Shown piece after piece: positions 26,433-34,728 of a stretch of 64,000 nt of DNA. Numbering within the stretch: the stretch's first letter is position 1; every line of letters begins with the position of its first letter. Made by a program: the position numbers and the translations under genes. The notes beneath the pieces are model-generated. The model did no database searches. It saw nothing but the letters and a program-made list of their open reading frames with translations, and was not told the DNA's origin. The DNA is from Colwellia sp. BRX10-3 (GTDB lineage Bacteria; Pseudomonadota; Gammaproteobacteria; Enterobacterales; Alteromonadaceae), in assembly GCF_014077505.1 (NCBI RefSeq), contig NZ_JACGWA010000001.1, positions 558,001 to 622,000 on the forward strand, read 5' to 3'.

Positions 26433-28211
26433 TTAAAAAAGCTCCTCGGCAATATCAAACACTGCACTCTGGCCAGATTTCGCTGATATGATCAACGACT
26501 GACAACGCGGTAATAATCTAGCAAAGAAGTAACGAGCCGTACGGATTTTACTTTCATGGAAAGTTTTATCATCATTAGCTGCAAGTGACACTTCCGCCAT
26601 TCTAGCCCATATATAAGCCATTGCTGTATAACCAAAAACATGTAAATAGTCATTCGCTGCACAACCTAGTTCTTCTGGAGAGGCTTGTGCTGCCGTCAAT
26701 AAGTATTCTGTCAACTCAGCAAGCTCATCTGTGGCTTTAGCAAGAGGTTTAGTAAACTCCTGCATAGCCTCAATTTTATCTTCTTGAATATAAGCACGAA
26801 CTTCTTCAAGAAACACCAACACGAATTTGCCTTTACTACCTGCCACCTTACGCGCTAATAAATCCATGGCTTGAATACCGTTAGTGCCTTCATAGATTTG
26901 TGCAATACGGGTATCTCGCACTAATTGCTCTTGGCCCCATTCTCTTACGTAACCATGACCACCAAAAACTTGTTGTCCTGCAACTGTGTTTTCAAAACCA
27001 AGATCGGTGAAAAATGCTTTGGCAATAGGTGTCATCAATGCAACCAGTTGGTCTGCTTTTTCTTGCGCTTCACCTGTACCATATGTCGCAATGTCTAACT
27101 GCATTGAAATATAAGTGGATAAAGCACGCGAGCCTTCATTTAATGCTTTCATGTTTAATAGCATACGACGCACATCGCCATGCACTAATAACGAGTCAGC
27201 TTGAGCATCTGGTGACTTAACACCTGATAATGAACGCCCTTGAATTCTATCTTTGGCATATTCTAAGGCATTTTGATACGAGCGTTCTGCCGCACCTAAA
27301 CCTTGAATACCAACACCAATACGTTCAAAGTTCATCATAGTGAACATACACGCTAGGCCTTTATTTATCTCGCCAACTAAATAACCTTTGGCGCCATCAA
27401 AATTTATTACACAAGTAGCTGAAGCATGAATACCCATTTTATGTTCGATAGAACCACAGCTTACGTTGTTTTTTTCCCCAATAGTCTCATCGTCATTAAC
27501 AAGAAATTTTGGCACTAAAAACAATGAAATGCCACGTGGACCATCGGGTGCATCAGGTAATTTAGCTAACACTAAATGGACAATATTTTCAGTCAGATCA
27601 TGCTCACCCGCAGTAATAAATATTTTTGTACCTGAGACTAAATAACTATCATCAGCTTGTGGTACTGCTTTCGTTCTGATCATGCCCAAATCAGTTCCGG
27701 CATGTGCTTCAGTCAAGCACATACTTGCTGCCCAATCACCAGCATACATTCTAGTTAAATAACGGCTTTTTAATGCTTCGCTGCCATGTTTTGCCAATGA
27801 CAAGCCTGCGCCAGCTGTTAAGCCAGGGTAAAGAGAGAATGAAATATCAGCCGAACATAACATCTCTTCATGAAATGCAGTCAACATTTTAGGCATACCC
27901 ATGCCACCAAAGTCAGGGTCTCCGCCTAATGAAGTCCAGCCACCTTCAGCATAAGTTTTAAAGGCTTCTTTATAGCCAGGTGCCGTAGTGACATTTCCAG
28001 CATCAAAAGTAACACCTACTTCATCACCGTTGCGTGATAATGGCGCTATTTCTTGTTCGGCAATTTTTGCACAACCTTGTAAAATTGCTTCTGCAGTATC
28101 TCGGTCTACCCGTTCAGCTAACGCCGGTAATGACTGCCATAATTTATCGGCATTAAATACGTCGTATAACAAAAAATTCATATCTTTCAAAGGCACTTGA
28201 TAATCAGCCAT
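26433..28211 (-). CDS. Acyl-CoA dehydrogenase, long (DmdC-like) type
   Basis: FAD enzyme that oxidises acyl-CoA to enoyl-CoA. At 592 residues it is longer than typical short-chain ACADs (about 380) and matches the class that includes DmdC, the 3-methylmercaptopropionyl-CoA dehydrogenase. The N-terminal helical domain is followed by the FAD-binding motif MCLTEAHAGTDLG near residue 165 and the substrate-side loop FITAGEHD. The later part carries QVFGGHGYVREWG and YEGTNGIQAMDLLARKV near 405-450. A C-terminal extra helical domain of about 130 residues ends the protein. The gene is monocistronic with its own terminator. The substrate cannot be told; DMSP-derived or fatty-acyl substrates are both possible. 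Confidence 0.88.
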   Translation of the reverse strand: MADYQVPLKDMNFLLYDVFNADKLWQSLPALAERVDRDTAEAILQGCAKIAEQEIAPLSRNGDEVGVTFDAGNVTTAPGYKEAFKTYAEGGWTSLGGDPDFGGMGMPKMLTAFHEEMLCSADISFSLYPGLTAGAGLSLAKHGSEALKSRYLTRMYAGDWAASMCLTEAHAGTDLGMIRTKAVPQADDSYLVSGTKIFITAGEHDLTENIVHLVLAKLPDAPDGPRGISLFLVPKFLVNDDETIGEKNNVSCGSIEHKMGIHASATCVINFDGAKGYLVGEINKGLACMFTMMNFERIGVGIQGLGAAERSYQNALEYAKDRIQGRSLSGVKSPDAQADSLLVHGDVRRMLLNMKALNEGSRALSTYISMQLDIATYGTGEAQEKADQLVALMTPIAKAFFTDLGFENTVAGQQVFGGHGYVREWGQEQLVRDTRIAQIYEGTNGIQAMDLLARKVAGSKGKFVLVFLEEVRAYIQEDKIEAMQEFTKPLAKATDELAELTEYLLTAAQASPEELGCAANDYLHVFGYTAMAYIWARMAEVSLAANDDKTFHESKIRTARYFFARLLPRCQSLIISAKSGQSAVFDIAEELF

Positions 28212-28468
28212 TATTTTCTCCGAACAGGTAATTTAAACAATTAATTAAAACACTTGTTTGAATATATATTAAACACAGTAAAAGTAAAGCTAAAACGAGA
28301 AATTATCATACGAGAAGGACAATGCAGCAGCATATTATTTAGCAATAACTGCTGTGTGTAATTGCAAGTAACCTAGATAGTGAGTGTTCAGTCCTGAGCA
28401 GAATGATCGATTATTTATTTCAATTGGTATAAGCTTGAGAGGTTGATATTTAGCGATAAAGGTAAGTG

Positions 28469-29428
28469 GTGAAATTTCTTGGTGCTGTAGTTATTTTAAT
28501 TTTATGTTTGCCTATTGTAACTCGGGCGAAACAGCTCGATTTTAATAAACAAACGACAGATGAGTATGTGCAATTTAACTACCAATGGCTAGATCAAGCC
28601 CAACAACCACAATCGTTGAGCTTTGCGTTAGAAAAAGTAAAAATATTTGATCGTTTTAGAAACTTTAAAAGTTACAAAGCGATACACGCCAAAAAATATA
28701 TTGATCAAAAAATCAGACAAAAACTCACTCAAAACCCTATAGATAATGTAAAGGTAAAGTTTATAGGCCGTGATGATAATTTCCAAATTGAATTGAAAAG
28801 TAAAAACCAATCAGCACTTGACCAAGTCTATCAAACCATAGCGCAACTTGAAAAAGACTTCATGCAAGAGCATTTAGCGAGTAACTTTTATACGCAATTT
28901 GTTTCTTATGATAACAACTTAGCCATTAAGCCCGATCACGTTCGCTTTGCTCAAACCTCAGTTACTGACCTTTCCGTTTTGAAAAATCTTATTCTAGACA
29001 ATGTTTCCGATAAAAATGTAAGAATAGTCAGTGATTATGTACTTGGGTTTGTCCAAAGTATTCCTTATTCAACTTTGGAGTCGAGAGTTACATCAACAGG
29101 TGCTGGCTTTAATCCACCACTGCAAATTCTCTGGCAAAACCAAGGCGATTGTGACAGTAAAGTAACCCTTACCGCTGCTATTTTTAGAGCCCTAATGCCC
29201 CGTATGAAAATGCTGTTAGTTTTTATCGACAATCACGCCCTGCTCGCCATTAACACGCCAAGCAAAGGTGGCGAACTAACGATTACTCGTGATGGCCTAG
29301 ATTACATTTTGGCGGAGCCAACGGGCCCAGCCATGATGCGTGTTGGTGAGTTGTCTGCAAGCTCTGAATTTGCCATACGCAATGGCCGCTATTATGCTGA
29401 AGCATTTTTTGCCGAACCTAGCGATTAA
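28469..29428 (+). CDS. Exported transglutaminase-like cysteine protein
   Basis: A protein of about 320 residues with a signal peptide (LGAVVILILCLPIVTRA). The C-terminal half has a possible Cys-His-acid triad of the transglutaminase/papain-like fold: GDCDSKVTLTAAI (Cys near residue 229), VFIDNHALLAI (His near 257) and LAEPTGP (Glu near 289). The N-terminal half is helical and unfamiliar. I do not recognise a named family. Two GTG codons open the frame, at 28466 and 28469; the second has better distance to AAAGG and was chosen. It converges on a large sensor kinase with only about 11 bp between the stops. Confidence 0.62.
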   Translation: MKFLGAVVILILCLPIVTRAKQLDFNKQTTDEYVQFNYQWLDQAQQPQSLSFALEKVKIFDRFRNFKSYKAIHAKKYIDQKIRQKLTQNPIDNVKVKFIGRDDNFQIELKSKNQSALDQVYQTIAQLEKDFMQEHLASNFYTQFVSYDNNLAIKPDHVRFAQTSVTDLSVLKNLILDNVSDKNVRIVSDYVLGFVQSIPYSTLESRVTSTGAGFNPPLQILWQNQGDCDSKVTLTAAIFRALMPRMKMLLVFIDNHALLAINTPSKGGELTITRDGLDYILAEPTGPAMMRVGELSASSEFAIRNGRYYAEAFFAEPSD

Positions 29429-29439
29429 TAAAGACTACA

Positions 29440-32400
29440 TTAATGGCCCATATCGACACATTGCGACAAAATACTATCACGTAGTATATTTAGGCTGATG
29501 GGTTTAGAGATATGTAAGTTCATTCCGGCCGCTAAGCATTGCTGCTTATCTTCTTCACGCGCATGCGCTGTCATGGCGATAATAGGTAAGCTGTTATATT
29601 GTTTTTGGGCGCGAATATGTTGAGTTGCAGTTAAGCCATCCATAACAGGCATTTGAATATCCATAAGAATAATATCAAAGTTGTCTAATGGGAGTTTATC
29701 TAACGCCTCTTGACCATTTTGCGCAATAACCACATTGCCCTGCATCGATTCTAATAATTTACTCGCCACCAACTGGTTAACAAGATTATCTTCAACTAAT
29801 AATATTTTCAGCCCGTTTAGGCTTGCTGCTGGCTGTGTAGTATCAACTTCAGCACTATCAGTTAATATCGGATCATTTAGAGTTTCATTTGATGAAACCC
29901 GACAAAGCTCTTTGGCTAACTTGGCAATAACATCACGATACAAAGGCATCTGTAGCAGTAGGTAATTAATCTTATGTAGATTGAGTTGTTCAAGTAATTC
30001 AAAGGCAATAACGCTTGCCACCGGCTGACATAACGCAAGTACAGCAACTTCTTGCTGTATTACAGCCAATTCAGTTGTCGTAAATCCTTGTGGATAGTGA
30101 CTGCTATCAATCAATAATATTTTATGTGCTTGACCCTTAACAGATTCCAGCATTTTAAGACGAGAAATATCCACAATGGGTTGTGCAATGTCGGTAAAGT
30201 TTTCTCGTAATTTTTCCGGTATATTTACCGCAAAATTAATCACAGTACTGGTCGAAAATTGCGGCCTAAATTGAGTCAAACATCGCTCAGAATAACCGCT
30301 GTCAAAAGCAACATTATTCGACATTTCAATAGGTAGAGCTAAAGTGAACTCAGCGCCTTGGCCAAAAGTACTACTAATGGATATTTCACCGCCCAGTAAC
30401 TGTGTAATATGTTGGCATATCGATAATCCCAGACCAGTGCCACCATAAACCCGGGTCATCGACTCATCAGCTTGCTTGAATGCTTCAAATAACCCTGCTT
30501 GTTTTGACTTCTCTATGCCAATACCAGTGTCTTTCACCTTAAATAAAATCGACATATTATTCGTATCAGCCAAGCCGTTAATCGTGCTAGATAATGATAC
30601 GCTAAGTGATACTGCGCCTCGCTCTGTAAACTTTATCGCGTTATTAAGTAAATTACTCAGCACCTGTACTAAACGCATAGTGTCTGTATGAATGTACAAT
30701 GGCACTTGGCTATCAATGGCGACACTTAAACTTAAATCTTTACCAACTAATGCGGCAATATTTAAATTAAGTGCTTGCGATACTATGTTTTCCAGTTCGA
30801 TAAGTTCTTTATGTACTGACATATTTCCTGATTCTACTTTTGCCGAATCAAGCAATTCATTCACTAAATAAAGTAATGTCTTTGAAGCCGTTTGTGCATT
30901 ACCCAAGTATTGGTCTTGCACTTTGTTTAACCTACTTTGCTGTAACAGAAAAAACATTCCCTGAATGGCATTAATGGGTGTGCGAATTTCATGGCTCATA
31001 TTCGCCAAAAATTGGCTTTTAATTTGATTGGCTTCTTCAGCTTGGTTTTTCGCGCGCTGCAAGGCTTGGTTAATCTCAAATTGCTTAGTAACATCGCGAA
31101 TTAAAATAATACTGCCGAGGGGTTCTTTATGTTCATTGTAAAACGGAGCTTGATATATTTCGTAGGTATTATGCTCGGTAGTAACGGTTTGATGATGCAC
31201 TGTAGCTGAATTATCGAGTTGATTTTTACCAATACTCTGGGCAACTTTTTCGCCAATATCACTGGCAATAAAATCATTTATTTGGCTACCTAAAATATCA
31301 GCTTCTTTTTGTAATACCAGTTGCTCAACCGCTTGATTACACCCAATCAAACGGCCTTGTTGATCATTAAATAGAATATAGTCTGGAATAGCATCCATGA
31401 CTGAGCGCAAAAGAGCATAGTCACGTTGGTGTTGCTCACTTTTATATAATAAGGCCTGAGTTTTTTCTTTTACTCTCAGATCTAACTCATTGTTTTGATC
31501 TTTTAAACGCTGCATTAAACTGCGATTGTCGCCAAATAAATCTTCAACAATTTTAAACCAATGACGCCACTCTTCAGAGGGTTTGACTTTACCGGGGTCG
31601 CCAACTGAACAATATTCAATGTGACTAATAAATTTTTTCGATGGTGCAATAAATGAGCGATACGTAACGTAATAAACGACGATTAACAAACTTAACAAAC
31701 CGAAAAAAATGCCGATAAATATAGTGATAAATCGTTGATTAATCGCACCATAGTAAATGTTTTTTCGATGGTATTCTAATAAAACCCAATCGTTAATAGG
31801 CAGCTTTATTTGCTGTACAGCCCAGTCACCAACTTCTGAGCTTGGCCCTATATTTAATAACGACTGATAACTAAGTTGGTTTAATTGTTCCGGTGCTACG
31901 TCACTAAATGCCGTGCCCATATTCAAGGTTAAATTTGCATTGTTTTTATGCAATAAAACATGGCTATGCTTATCAACAATAATGTAGCCATGATCTTCAT
32001 CGCTGACATTTGGCAAATAGCTATATAAACCTGCCATATTGATATCAATTAATAGCGCACCTTTCATCTCATTATTTAAATATACCCCCATACCCAAAGC
32101 CGCATTAAGACCTTTCCCGGCAGAGTCAACATAAGGGCGAGACCAAAATGTTTCGCCTTTAAGTTTTGCGGCTTTGACTTTAGGTACTAAATCATTGATT
32201 AAGCTTTTATCATTATATTGCCAAATACTTCTCGGCACCCAAGGATATAAATTAACAAACCGTCGCAATGAAATATAATATAGCCAGTTAGCTTCTTTGA
32301 TCGACTTCTGCGCTGTAACAAATGCCGGCGTTAATGCATTCGCCATAATCAACTCATTTTTAAATGATTGATTAAATTGATCAATACGACCAATACCTGT

Positions 32401-32763
32401 GATATTCCCACTCATAATACGATCACTGGTGCTTAACTGTTGCCGTACTTTATTGAGGTAAAAGTATTTTCCTTCCTGCCGTAAAGATGGAATTTTGCTT
32501 GGCATCTCAGCAGGAAAGCGCAAATAATATTCGGCTAAATCCCGCATACCTGTCAGGGTTTCTAAGGTACTGGTAAGTTTATTATTGAGCTGAAAGCTAT
32601 ATTCGGTTATCTCCGCTAATTTATAATTTCGTTGAGCTTCACGAGCGAGATAATAATTATAAAGCGTAATAATGAAGGTCAGTAGCATAATGCTTGAAAA
32701 AACCACGATCACCGATTTATTGTAGCGTTGAAAAAGTTGTTCTTTTGAATTTTCTGCTAACAC
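29440..32763 (-). CDS. Hybrid sensor histidine kinase/response regulator
   Basis: A 1107-residue membrane sensor. TM1 is near residues 17-39 and TM2 near 345-367; the roughly 300-residue periplasmic domain between them resembles a Cache-type ligand domain. A PAS domain follows (about 450-560, with IPDYILFND), then the HisKA dimerisation helix with FLANMSHEIRTPINAI (phospho-His near 592), the HATPase domain (NLLNNAIKF, DTGIGI and GTGLGLS) and a receiver domain at about 985-1100 (ILLVEDN, then ILMDIQMPVMDG with phospho-Asp). Between them lies about 150 residues with weak similarity to a receiver (KILLIDSS), perhaps degenerate. No response regulator is adjacent, so the output is unknown. Ligand unknown. 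Confidence 0.92.
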   Translation of the reverse strand: MLAENSKEQLFQRYNKSVIVVFSSIMLLTFIITLYNYYLAREAQRNYKLAEITEYSFQLNNKLTSTLETLTGMRDLAEYYLRFPAEMPSKIPSLRQEGKYFYLNKVRQQLSTSDRIMSGNITGIGRIDQFNQSFKNELIMANALTPAFVTAQKSIKEANWLYYISLRRFVNLYPWVPRSIWQYNDKSLINDLVPKVKAAKLKGETFWSRPYVDSAGKGLNAALGMGVYLNNEMKGALLIDINMAGLYSYLPNVSDEDHGYIIVDKHSHVLLHKNNANLTLNMGTAFSDVAPEQLNQLSYQSLLNIGPSSEVGDWAVQQIKLPINDWVLLEYHRKNIYYGAINQRFITIFIGIFFGLLSLLIVVYYVTYRSFIAPSKKFISHIEYCSVGDPGKVKPSEEWRHWFKIVEDLFGDNRSLMQRLKDQNNELDLRVKEKTQALLYKSEQHQRDYALLRSVMDAIPDYILFNDQQGRLIGCNQAVEQLVLQKEADILGSQINDFIASDIGEKVAQSIGKNQLDNSATVHHQTVTTEHNTYEIYQAPFYNEHKEPLGSIILIRDVTKQFEINQALQRAKNQAEEANQIKSQFLANMSHEIRTPINAIQGMFFLLQQSRLNKVQDQYLGNAQTASKTLLYLVNELLDSAKVESGNMSVHKELIELENIVSQALNLNIAALVGKDLSLSVAIDSQVPLYIHTDTMRLVQVLSNLLNNAIKFTERGAVSLSVSLSSTINGLADTNNMSILFKVKDTGIGIEKSKQAGLFEAFKQADESMTRVYGGTGLGLSICQHITQLLGGEISISSTFGQGAEFTLALPIEMSNNVAFDSGYSERCLTQFRPQFSTSTVINFAVNIPEKLRENFTDIAQPIVDISRLKMLESVKGQAHKILLIDSSHYPQGFTTTELAVIQQEVAVLALCQPVASVIAFELLEQLNLHKINYLLLQMPLYRDVIAKLAKELCRVSSNETLNDPILTDSAEVDTTQPAASLNGLKILLVEDNLVNQLVASKLLESMQGNVVIAQNGQEALDKLPLDNFDIILMDIQMPVMDGLTATQHIRAQKQYNSLPIIAMTAHAREEDKQQCLAAGMNLHISKPISLNILRDSILSQCVDMGH

Positions 32764-32934
32764 TAATAAGCCCTATTTATTATATAAACCTAAAGTGTGT
32801 TGAGACTTCACTCATAGCAAATTAAGTTTAACTTTATGCCTTAATATTAAATCAAAGTAGTGATTGAGGCTAGTACTGAAAAGGTTCACGGCGATATAGC
32901 TGCAACAGGTATAACATCACCGCAAAGCTATTCC

Positions 32935-34314
32935 TTATAAATTTTCTTCTGCAAATGACGCTAAACGACTGCGCACAACACCATTTAAATTGACGGTACT
33001 GCTACCCGAAAAGTCTTTAAAGCGTTCAACAATGTAGGTCAAACCAGATGTTACAGCGGTTAAATAGTTACTATCAATTTGCGCTAAATTACCGGAACAA
33101 ACTATCTTTGTGCCTTCGCCGCAACGGGTAATTATGGTTTTTAATTGTGAAGCGGTTAGGTTTTGACATTCATCGAGTAACACTAGAGAGTTTTGTATAC
33201 TGCGACCACGCATAAAATTGACCGACTTAAACTGAATATTCGCTTTATCAATAATATAGTTAAGACTACCGTTCATATTTTCATCTTGCTTGTGTAGCAC
33301 TTCTAAAGAATCGGTTATTGCCGCTAACCAAGGCGCCATTTTCTCTTCCTCGGTACCCGGTAAAAAGCCTATTGATTCTGCTATTTCAGGGGTACTGCGC
33401 GTGACGATAATTTTATCGTATAACCCGCGTTCAATGACTTGCTCTAACGCCGTAGCTAAGGCAAGTAAGGTTTTACCGCACCCAGCAGGACCGGTTAGAA
33501 TAACTAAATCAATGGTTGGGTCTAGCAAGGCATCCATTGCCATGCCTTGATAAATATTTTTTGGATGAATTCCCCAAGCTTGTTTTGCCATTAAGCGTTC
33601 ACGACTCAAATCGGTTATCGCTAATTTTTCATCATCCCACCCAGTTACTTTACCTGCAAAGTGTTCACCTTCATCAATCAGGTATTCATTCATATAACAA
33701 TTAGGTAACAAATCACGTTTGATATAGTGTGTAGTGTTGCGACCCTCTGTTTCACTTTCACACTCCTTGACATGTTGCCAGAAGTCGCCTGAAAATTGGT
33801 GGTAACCTTTAGTTAAAAACTGAATATCATCAATCAGTTGATCAGTGCGGTAATCTTCAACAAAAGCAAGTCCAGCGCCTTTTGCCTTTAAACGCATGTT
33901 GATATCTTTTGTTACCAACACGACTTTATTTTTTGGGTTTTGTGCTTGTAAATAAATAGCGGTACTAATAATGCGATTATCATTTTCATTGAAAGACAAT
34001 TTCACCTTGCTTGCGTCTAAAGCATAATCGTTAAAAATGGATAAACATCCACTTGGGTGCAGGTCATCATTTTGCGGTAATTTAACGCCTGAAAGCACTT
34101 GTTCTGGTGTCGCATTTACTAAGGTGTCTTCAAGCGCTCTGATGGCAACTCGCGCATCACGGCTAACATCTTTGTTGCGGTCTTTAATAGAATCTAATTC
34201 CTCTAATACCGTCATGGGTACTACAACATCGTGTTCTTTGAATGAGAGGAAGGCGAAGGGTTCGTGTAATAAGATATTGGTATCTAAAACATAAATAATT
34301 TTATTTGCTGTCAT
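32935..34314 (-). CDS. PhoH family PIN/ATPase protein
   Basis: A two-domain protein of 459 residues. The N-terminal PIN nuclease domain starts KIIYVLDTNILLHEPFAF, with further conserved acidic residues (LEELDSIKD; SRDARVAIRALE). The C-terminal PhoH ATPase domain carries Walker A GPAGCGKTLLALATALEQ near residue 265 and Walker B LVLLDECQNLT near 390. This PIN-PhoH architecture is found across bacteria and is thought to act on RNA; it is often called PhoH2. I chose ATG at 34314, with AAGGA upstream, over an earlier frame opening at 34383 that has no ribosome site. No operon partner is seen. Confidence 0.9.
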   Translation of the reverse strand: MTANKIIYVLDTNILLHEPFAFLSFKEHDVVVPMTVLEELDSIKDRNKDVSRDARVAIRALEDTLVNATPEQVLSGVKLPQNDDLHPSGCLSIFNDYALDASKVKLSFNENDNRIISTAIYLQAQNPKNKVVLVTKDINMRLKAKGAGLAFVEDYRTDQLIDDIQFLTKGYHQFSGDFWQHVKECESETEGRNTTHYIKRDLLPNCYMNEYLIDEGEHFAGKVTGWDDEKLAITDLSRERLMAKQAWGIHPKNIYQGMAMDALLDPTIDLVILTGPAGCGKTLLALATALEQVIERGLYDKIIVTRSTPEIAESIGFLPGTEEEKMAPWLAAITDSLEVLHKQDENMNGSLNYIIDKANIQFKSVNFMRGRSIQNSLVLLDECQNLTASQLKTIITRCGEGTKIVCSGNLAQIDSNYLTAVTSGLTYIVERFKDFSGSSTVNLNGVVRSRLASFAEENL

Positions 34315-34728
34315 ATGCAAGTCCTTTCCCAAGTTGAAGGCTCCACAGCATTGTTCATAAAAAACAGCTGCTAGAAACCACAAAAAGTTGATAACTCATC
34401 TAGCCAAAATAATTTAATTACTTTTTAGTTTTTAAAATTGGTTATACAACTATAAAAACAGCTTTTACCATTAAGCTTACAACCACTTTACAGTTTATTT
34501 TTAGGCAAGCAAGTAGCTTTTTGCTGATAAAACGCTAAACAGCATCAGTCATTATTGCGCTGAGAATGTTCTCTTGGTGAAAACATAATTAAATTCTATA
34601 AACTTTAAGTAAAAAAAGTACTATTTTGCTGATTTATTTAATGATCACTTCTATGATTAACGATACTATAGCGCCCTTTTTTTGACGTGTATTTTTTTAC
34701 ACGAGTTATTGAGTTGGAGTTTTTTTCT
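34315..34728. other. Intergenic region between phoH-like gene and rapA
   Basis: About 410 bp between divergent genes. It should contain both promoters. GAGAATGTTCTC near 34562 is a small palindrome, but it is too short to interpret. No other gene or RNA was recognised. Confidence 0.4.
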
